Below are positions 46,501-54,317 of a stretch of 64,000 nucleotides of DNA, piece by piece. How positions within the stretch are numbered: position 1 is the stretch's first letter; the number at the start of each line of letters is the position of its first letter. Origin of the DNA: Halocafeteria seosinensis (lineage: Eukaryota; Sar; Bigyra; Bicosoecida). The notes under the pieces were generated by a model. It was not told where the DNA came from, did not search any database, and saw only the letters and a program-made list of their open reading frames with translations. Made by a program: the position numbers and the translations under genes. The DNA is taken from contig LVLI01000007.1 of assembly GCA_001687465.1 (NCBI GenBank), forward strand, positions 62,001 to 126,000, read 5' to 3'.

Positions 46501-48457
46501 CTTCAAGAAACTTTTGGTGTTGAAATGCTTGCGCCCAGATAGGTTGAACACGGCCCTTCAGAATTTTATTTCTCAAACTCTTCCTTACGGTGACAAGTTT
46601 GTTGAGGTGGACTCCGCGCTTAACACGTTGCAAATTTTGGAAGATACGCTCGCCGACTCTAAGCCTACCACTCCTCTGTACTTCATCCTTTCCCCCGGTG
46701 CTGATGTAGTTGGCGATCTCGACCAAATTGCAGCGAAGAAAGGCTTTGAAAAAGGCGTAAACTACCATAATATATCAATGGGTCAAGGCCAGGACAAGAA
46801 AGCGATTGAAGCGCTGGAGCTTGGACATCGACAGGGTCACTGGGTCATCTTGAATAACGTCCATCTTATGCCTACATGGCTTGTAGAACTGGAAAAGAAA
46901 CTTGACCAATTCGCGGAAGAGGTGAGCCACGAGAGATTCCGTGTATTTTTGACGTCTGAGGCCGCTCCGACAATTCCGATCGGCATCCTAAATCGGAGCA
47001 TAAAGCTAACTAACGAACCCCCTACTGGGTTGAAGGCTAACCTGAAGCGCGCTTTCAATATGTTTAGTGCTGAGTATATTAACGAAATCGACTCTAAGAT
47101 GCGTGCTATCTTGTTTGGTTTGTGCCACTTCCACGCAATTATGATCGAGCGGAAGAAGTTTGGGCCTATGGGATTCAACATGTCGTATCCATTCTCTTTG
47201 GGCGATCTTCGGGACTCCGCTGTGTGTCTGTCAAACTATATGGAAAACTCTCCCCCCAAAATACCATGGGAGGATTTGCGTTATATCTTCGGTCAAATTA
47301 TGTACGGCGGTCATATTGTCAATGATTTTGATCGTCTATTGTGCGTAACATACTTGGAGCATTTTATGAGGGATGAATTGTTGGACGAGATGGAGATGTT
47401 CCCATTCAATAAGGATGAGGATGCCAGTTTTGTTAGCCCGAGTCCTACTACTTATGACCGCTACATCGAGCACATTGACGAAAAGCTCAAGGGGGATACC
47501 CCTGTTGCATTCGGACTCCACCCGAACGCGGAGATTGGCTTCCGCACTGCTCAATCCGAATACTTGTTCCGTACACTTCAGGACCTGCAACCGCGAGAAG
47601 CCGGTGCTGAAGGGGAGGAGGCGAAAAGCCCTCAACAGATCGCCGAGCAGGTGATGCAGGACATTTTGGATGTGTATGGGGACACAAGTTTTGATCTAGA
47701 AGATGTAGCAGCCTCTGTGGAAGGAGACCGAGGGCCTTTCCAGAATGTTCTACTTCTGGAGCTAGAGCAAATGAATACTCTGCTGGCAGAGATGCGCCGA
47801 AGTTTGGGAGAGCTCAAGCAAGGGTTCGAAGGAGTGCTGACGATGACTGATGCCATGGAGGAATTGAAGGACTCTTTGTTTTTGAACCGCGTCCCTCCTT
47901 CTTGGGGAAAACTAGCCTGGCCGAGTCTTCGTAGTCTAAGTGGGTGGAAGAATGACTTGAGTAGTCGGCTTACGCAGCTTTCCGAATGGAAAGATAACCC
48001 TTCTACCATCCCGATGGTGACGTGGATTAGTGGGCTGATTAATCCCAGCGCCTTTTTAACGGCTATTCGTCAGCAGACTGCTCAAGCGAACAAGCAAGAA
48101 CTTGATAAGTTGGAGATCCAGACGGAAGTAACTAAGAAGAATCGTGAAGACGTTGATGCTCCTTCTCGTGATGGAGCTCTAATCAGCGGTCTTCGCATGC
48201 AAGGTGCACGATGGGACTTTAATGGAGGTTTCGTAGACAGGTCGAAGCCTAGGGAGATGTTTTGCCCAATGCCTGTGATCAACTGTAAGGCTGTTCCGTC
48301 GGAGAAGCTCGAGACGAAGAACATCTATAACTGCCCCGTCTATAAGACAGAAAGTCGGGGACCAACGTTCGTCTTCATGGCTCAGCTGAAGACGAAGAGT
48401 CCTCCCTCCCGATGGATTATGGCCGGCGTAGCATTGATCATGGATGTTGTCGGCTAA
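34541..48457 (+). CDS. Axonemal dynein heavy chain (outer-arm beta-like), intronless
   Basis: One uninterrupted frame of 4638 residues. The N-terminal tail (1 to about 1500) includes a Glu-rich insert at about 945-970 and another near 1070-1090. The linker precedes the AAA+ ring. P-loops: AAA1 GPAGTGKT (1928-1935), AAA2 GPGGCGKT (2233-2240), AAA3 GNAGTGKT (2595-2602) and AAA4 GVGGSGKQ (2947-2954). The AAA1 Walker B region reads [20 protein letters not shown], closest to the axonemal beta/DNAH9-11-17 type. Two long coiled-coil stalk helices (about 3185-3290 and 3405-3490) flank the microtubule-binding domain ([16 protein letters not shown] start). AAA5/6 and the C-terminal domain follow, ending near [10 protein letters not shown]. 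It is the force generator for ciliary or flagellar beating. The beta-class assignment is by motif memory only. The lack of any intron in 13.9 kb is unusual here. Confidence 0.95.
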   Translation: [4638 protein letters not shown]

Positions 48458-48573
48458 TTCATCCACAACTTTCTGAGTTGTGGTGACACACACTGTTAGA
48501 AGTCGAAACAGTATCAACGAAAATACATGTTCGTACATTTCTTCCCGTTCACAAATGTTATTATTCCACCATT

Positions 48574-49326
48574 TTAGATAAATGCTGATTTTTCAAAGAA
48601 AGATCGCAGCGTATATATCTGCCATGCTGACATTCCTACCAACACAAGAAGTTCTAGCACCGAAAACCATAGTACACGAGCATTGGTACTCTCGTTTGCT
48701 GCGGTGGCATTGGAACGTGTTTGGACAGCTGGATAGAGGCGGCTCTTATACGTAACTTACTCTTTCGAGCAGCTCTTTCTCTGAACCACATGTACCGCTG
48801 CTTGTCGGTAACTTTGTCCATTCTGTCCTTGAGAACGGCTAATTCGCTCTCTAATTGACTAACATCATCTGGTTGGGGAGTTAACAACGATAAGCTCATA
48901 ACAACAAGTATCACTGCTCTCGCTACTCGTACCTCGTTTCACAATATCCTGGTACAGGTCATTCCCTTTGTGTAGATTGAATCCAACCGACTTAGTGCCA
49001 CTGGTGGCGAACTGATTGTCGAAACAAACAGTGAATAGTCCATCCCGGTTGGCCACGACGCTAAACTGTCCATACACTTCCTTATCTTGTTCAAAATGTA
49101 CTTTCCCATCCTCATCCGTGACGGTCACTGTAATGTCTAGGAATCCACCGTCAGTCACCTCGTAGTTCCCAATCAACTTATTATCCTTCTCAACGTATTC
49201 ATAGAGGCACTCTTTTGTATTGGTCTCGACGTCCAATGTCGTTCCAGCGCAGATCTGCACACAGCACAGTACTAACGCTATACACGCGCCCGTAGGACCG
49301 GTCATAGCACCACCACCTCTAGCCAT
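48574..49326 (-). CDS. p24/TMED (emp24/GOLD) cargo receptor 1
   Basis: Exons 49326-48933, 48868-48761 and 48698-48574 give 208 residues. A signal peptide (hydrophobic CIALVLCCVQICAG) leads into a GOLD domain with ECLYEYV, GGFLDITVTVTDEDG and LFTVCFDN (the two Cys expected to pair). A coiled coil follows (LESELAVLKDRMDKVTDKQR with YMWFRER). The last exon gives NESTNARVLWFSVLELLVLV, a membrane helix, and the tail YTLRSFFEK. This is the type I p24 layout used for COPII/COPI cargo sorting between ER and Golgi. A short tail (SAFI) follows the FF motif and there is no KK motif at the end. The start at 49326 was chosen; 49305 is also possible. It is a divergent relative of the gene at 50440. Confidence 0.88.
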
Positions 49327-49389
49327 CGTTGTCCTTGCAATGGACGAGAAAAACGAACACCAAAAGCCTATGATACAGGCAACAAACAA

Positions 49390-50439
49390 GGCTTCGTCGT
49401 ACCAATATGACTAGTAGCAAGCGTCAGACACGATAAACTTTTCGTTCACTTTATATAATTGAAATGATTCTGTCACGTTGCACCACAGCGACCAGACAGA
49501 CAGACTCTGATAAAAAAAAATGCGCCTTGTCATTTGTCACTCGTTGTAGATTAAGAATTTTGTGGGTGTGAACGTACAATAGATGCCATCTATCCAGTAT
49601 TCTCCAAAGTCTCACGAGAAGCCGGTATGCACAAGGCAAGCCAAGCTGTCTCAACGTTACAGCCTAGCCATCACCATCTTCCGAAAGTCCAACGAGACCC
49701 CTCACAATCACGACAGAGTAAGAGCCAGAAAAGATGAAACTAACGAAATACGAACACCAAGAGAGCATGACGTAGAAATCACCCGAACAATCACGACAGA
49801 GTAAGAGCCACAAAAAGATGAAACTGACGAAATACGGACACCCAAGAGAGCATGATACAGAAGTTGCGCCGTTCTTTATGGAGTTGACGGATTGCTTACA
49901 GAAGACGCAATTAAGAAGGGGTTTGACAACAACGTGGGACCAATTGCTAAGGCTTGGAGGGTGTACATTGAAAATTCATGTGTCTAATTCTTGAAAGCCT
50001 TAAGTAAGGAGCGAGTTTCTGATCGGTACTTCTGTCAAGCCGAGTTCACCTCTTTCAGCATCAGCATCTCACCCACTACGTTACTGGAGAGTTTTGAGAA
50101 TGAAATCGGTTTGCCCCCTTTTCCCAGCAACTTTTGATAAAGTTGACGTTGTTCCCCGCTGCTCTTGCAGGAGTTGCTTCTGGTTCGGATCAAAGTTGAA
50201 GTTGCGGGGCATACGACAAGCAAGCTAGACGCTGGCTGTAAGAGACTTTGGTAAACAAATTGGCACGATGTGACCGTATGAAACAGTGCAGAGTATCATA
50301 TAGTATAGCTTGATGCCATGGGGTGTTCCTGTTTTCTCTCTCGCTTCTCGTAGGGATAGCGTGCTTGTAGAACGACGGTATTCCTGAGTTGCTAGAGCAT
50401 ACCTGTACGCTTTTACTTTTGCACCATATTAACGTAGCA
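49390..50439. other. Intergenic between the divergent p24 genes
   Basis: About 1.05 kb. It contains the tandem direct repeat at 49705-49853 and otherwise no coding signal. It must hold both p24 promoters. Confidence 0.5.
49705..49853. repeat. Tandem direct repeat, two units of about 82 bp
   Basis: The word CAATCACGACAGAGTAAGAG followed by GATGAAACT.ACGAAATACG and CCAAGAGAGCATGA occurs twice, starting near 49706 and 49788, with a few mismatches. It is a recent local duplication, and no coding frame crosses both units convincingly. Confidence 0.85.
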
Positions 50440-51202
50440 ATGTTTTATCGAAGAGTGACGGCTCTAGTCATTGCCCTCGTGGTATCGATTCTGTCCACAA
50501 GGAGCGAGGGACTGCTGCTCCACGTCGGATCTCGTCAACGGGAATGCGTCTTATTGGAAGCGCAAGAGCAAAATGAGATCGAAGGGTCGTTTGCGGTTAT
50601 ACAAACGGGGACCCGTATGGCGTCCAATGACCTCGCCGATGCGATTGCCGTGACGGCACACGACCCAAACGGCGCCACCATATACTCGAAAGCCACAGGC
50701 ATCTCAGGAGAATTCACGACTAAGGCACGCTCGACAGGTGTATATGAACTTTGCTTTGACAATTCCAATGGAGGGAATGAAAAAGCTATAGATTTCGCAT
50801 TAAAAACGGGGAATACTCGCGTCAAAGCCGTATCTGGAGATTCGGGTGGTATGTGCGGTAGTGCCTGCGGCAACCTGTATTCGCCTACCAAACCTCCCCA
50901 TTGCAGTTGATAGCGAACAAGTGGCCGAGGAAATAGCAACCCTCAAGAAGAGGATAGACGAAGTCAAGGAGAAGCAATCGCACTACAAATTCAGGACCAA
51001 AGTGGCACAGGAAAGTAGGTCGTACATTTCTTGTTCCTTCTTGGCTATCTCGGTATTCGAACAGAACTGGTTGCTACGTTGCGCAGCGGATGAGAGCACG
51101 AATTCTCGCGTGGTATGGTACGGTGTATTTGAGCTTTGCGTGCTTGCGGTTGTATCCGTATCGCAACTGATGTATATCAAAAAACTATTCAAGCACGTAT
51201 AA
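50440..51202 (+). CDS. p24/TMED (emp24/GOLD) cargo receptor 2
   Basis: Exons 50440-50848, 50907-51014 and 51087-51202 give 210 residues. The signal peptide is MFYRRVTALVIALVVSILST. The GOLD domain has the Cys pair RECVLLEAQEQNEIEGSFAV and GVYELCFDNSN. The coiled coil is EQVAEEIATLKKRIDEVKEK, then the membrane anchor begins DESTNSRVVWYGVFELCVLA, and the tail is YIKKLFKHV with a basic ER/COPI-type motif. Intron phases (1, 1) and the 108-nt middle exon are identical to the p24 gene at 48574-49326, so the two are an inverted, diverged duplicate pair. Role: cargo sorting in ER-Golgi vesicles. Confidence 0.87.
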
Positions 51203-51272
51203 GCATGGTTTCGTTTCCGGGAAGCTGAGGTCGATTTCACGGGAAGACCCAACAGAAAGAACAACCGAGAAA

Positions 51273-51926
51273 TTATTCGTTGAATTTCCTGAAAAGGTTT
51301 TCGGGATTCGTCATAGCTTTGAATTCCAAATTGTTTCCGGAGGGATCCTGCGAGATGGTCAAGGGCACACCCAATCTTAATGTTCTTTCTTTTCTCTGTA
51401 CAAGTTTCTCTATATTTCCGACATATGAACGAACCTTAAAGAACATGGTGTACTGCTCTCCCGGACTATCTTTAAATCTAAGATGTGGTTCGATGATAAA
51501 CTGTATCTGAAAGCCCTTTAGCCTTTCGGCCAATGCGTGAAATTCGTCCACAGTCAAAGCAGCACCAAAGTGAGGCACCGGAACTTCGTCACCGTCTACC
51601 GGATTGACATGGTCCACAGCTCTGTATTCTTTGCCTACCCTGTATGTCCATGGTGAATAGACCCTGATGATTCACACACAGCTCAGTTAAATGTCCGTAC
51701 CAATGCACCACAAGTTGGTGACCATAAAAGTTATAGTCCTGCCATTTATCGGAGCTTCTCCCTTCAGAGCAACCCAGTATAGTTCCGTAAAAGTGTTTCG
51801 CTGCATTCCAGTGAAAAACAGATTACCGCCCGATTATCTACGGTATCTTCTCTGCAACATACCAGCTTCCAAATCGTGCACCGGCAGAGCCAGGTGAAAG
51901 GGGGGCGGGGCGGACGAAGTCGACAT
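51273..51926 (-). CDS. VOC (glyoxalase/dioxygenase fold) family protein
   Basis: Exons 51926-51863, 51800-51701, 51639-51435 and 51347-51273 give 147 residues. [94 protein letters not shown] and [11 protein letters not shown] form the paired beta-alpha-beta-beta-beta units of the vicinal oxygen chelate fold. His residues in FHLALPV and PHFG and the Glu of NLEFKA are candidate metal ligands. The substrate is unknown; related bacterial proteins are annotated only as glyoxalase-like. The last intron (51434-51348) is 87 nt, in frame and free of stops, so retention would add 29 residues before the DPSGN strand. It is divergent from the UBIAD1-like gene. Confidence 0.85.
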
Positions 51927-52125
51927 TCCCGTAGAGTCCAATATATTGTATCCTTGCATGAAGACAACAATCCTATACAGTACTCTTCGTTTCCATTCTC
52001 CAGAGCTTGAAGTTGCATCAAGTCAGGAATCCACATCTACAGTGTACAATGGCAGGAAGCGAAAGTGTCGATATCAGGCTTACACAGCAGAAAACGCCCA
52101 TATCCATCCTTTGCTGTCCAGAAAC

Positions 52126-54317
52126 ATGTCAGGAACTCTTCGTAAACGAAAACAAAGCCCGGGGCGTCGAGCGCCCCCTCAGCCGGATTGGACGAAAACG
52201 ACGACAACATCCGCCAATGCATCCGCCAATGGGGCACCGAGCGAATTGGTGTCGATATACTGGCGCGAGAAGGGAGCTTGGATGAATGCAACTCTCCGTG
52301 ACTTAGTAAGTCCAGAATGCGCATGTGGTTGGTCTCCATAACTTGTATATGACGTCAGTATGCAGTTCATGTCATGCAGACTATGGAGTGCACCCGCATC
52401 TCTGATGCCCATTTTACTGACCGCGTTTCTCGTGCAAGCTGTATCGCCTGCGTATAATTCATTTCACCGGGTACCAGAAATTCCTGTGGTCAACGCCTGG
52501 CTGGGTTTGAACTGGTTAAATTTTGACGTTCTAGATCTGGTACTGGCGATACTGGGGGGCGTGGCCACTCACCTGGCAGCGAATCTCATCAATACGTATT
52601 TTGACTACTTTAACGGGATTGATACGAAAGCAACCGCAGATGATCGAACGTTAGTTGATGGCAAGGCTATCCCGGACACGGTGGCAACATTGGCAATTGT
52701 TTGCTTGACTATTTCCGGAGCCATTTGTGGGTACTACGCCACAATGATCGGAACTCCCTTCCTCACTGTGGCCGTCTCCGGCGTTTTGCTAGGAATTCTG
52801 TATACTGCAGCACCGTTGCAACTAAAATATAAAGGGCTGGGAGGGATCACGGTGTTCGTGTGCTTTGGGCCGCTAGTAATGAGTGGGGCGGCCCTGATTC
52901 TTTTACACCGCTCAGAAATGCAATGCGAGGCACTTTCTTGTGTCCCTGGTAGTCTCTATGTCCTTTCATGCGCAGTTGGAGCTCTTACAGCTGCCATTCT
53001 GGTAAGTAATGATATCGAGGTTACGCTTTCCTCGAGCTCTACCGCTTGCACAGTTTATTCCTGCAGCACGCAAACAACACCCGCGACATTGTCCCGGATG
53101 CTGCCCGAGGAGCGGCAAGCATCGCCCAAAGGCTATCATTTCGTAGTAATTTGACTGTGTATACGCTGCTATTGGGAACTGCATATGTTGTTGCAGCTAT
53201 TGGGATAATGATGGTGTATGTGGAACAAAGTATCAAATACAATTCCTCGGCTGCCAGAGACCTTAAATCTCTTCCGGTTATCGGACAGGCAGCACTCGCC
53301 GTGTCAACAGCATTTCGCGTTCATCTCAGACACATGCATAAGATTGTTCTAATGGCTTGCTCTATGGCCACATCTTCTACTGAATTCGTGTCTGATATGG
53401 CTTTGGCTTTGATATTGAGCACCCTCCGAAGAGATGGTCTGCTCAAGATAGGAGCTGGCCAGTTGATGCTGTTGATACCCTTACCTTGGACTCTTCAACT
53501 TATTCGCCGTTTTCGAGAGAAGCTCCTCAGAACTCTTCCGCAGTTTACTGCTCAGTTTGAAGTCCTGTTCGTATGCGCCGTGGGATGCTCGTTTCTCACA
53601 TTGGGGTCGTTGGCAACACTTTTTCTTGGCATTCTCTATACGTTGGGTGCCGTGAACAATTTCCTCATGTGGCATCATATTTCAGAACTCGTGCATGCCA
53701 AAATGAATAATTTCTATCAATGCATTTTCCCAGGCAAACAGCTGGCCAGGGTGGTCAGCTTTAGCTCTGCAGGTGCGGCCACCGTAACTCAATTCATATT
53801 GTCGTTAGGTTTCATGTTACATGTATATCAACGAGAGTGTGCGTGGGGTCTGTTTTTCTGGACGTTACTTGTATCAGTTATCACGCATGACTTTTGGAAT
53901 TCCGGGAGCGGCGAATTTGACGACTCATCTGGAGAGTACGTAGATGTTCCGGACTATGCTCCTTCAAGAGCCAATGGTACGCTATACAGCGCGGCAGAAT
54001 TGGACAGCGATAATGTTGGAGCAGCAACTCCTTCGAGAAATAAGACAGATGGAGCCTATGGTCGATCTAAACGCTCGAGGTCAAAGACGTCCTCAAGAAG
54101 GAAATACAGTAGTGACATGGAGACGCTACATCCAGAAACATCGACGCCGAATGAAGTTCTTTGGGATGCTAGCATAGCCGTTAAAAAGGACGCAGTGAAT
54201 TTAGTACCAGTGTTTTCTAGGGCGTTCGACAACCAGTTCGTTCACTTCTTCAAAAACATCGGAATGGCAGGAGGGCTGTTGGTCTTCCTCGCAGCAACAG
54301 GAGAATACGAATTTTGA
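52126..54317 (+). CDS. UBIAD1-type prenyltransferase fused to a DoxX-like domain
   Basis: Exons 52126-52305, 52366-53001 and 53067-54317 give 688 residues. The UbiA core has both Asp-rich motifs: NLINTYFDYFNGID with DDRTLVDGKA (about 118-145), and HANNTRDIVPDAARGA (about 273-288), which matches the NNTRD motif of UBIAD1/MenA. After residue 330 a segment of about 90 residues has no counterpart I know. Then LMLLIPLPWTLQLIRRFREK with LLRTLPQFTAQ resumes the UBIAD1 C terminus. From about 450 a second multi-span region ends in SVITHDFWN (about 540) and FDNQFVHFFKNIGMAGGLLV (about 660-680), the HDFWN...FxKNxxxxGG pattern of DoxX/DoxD quinone-linked membrane proteins. A polar, Ser/Arg-rich loop (about 555-640) interrupts the domain. 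UBIAD1 makes menaquinone-4-like prenylquinones. The fusion suggests coupled quinone synthesis and redox use, which is inference. Confidence 0.8.
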
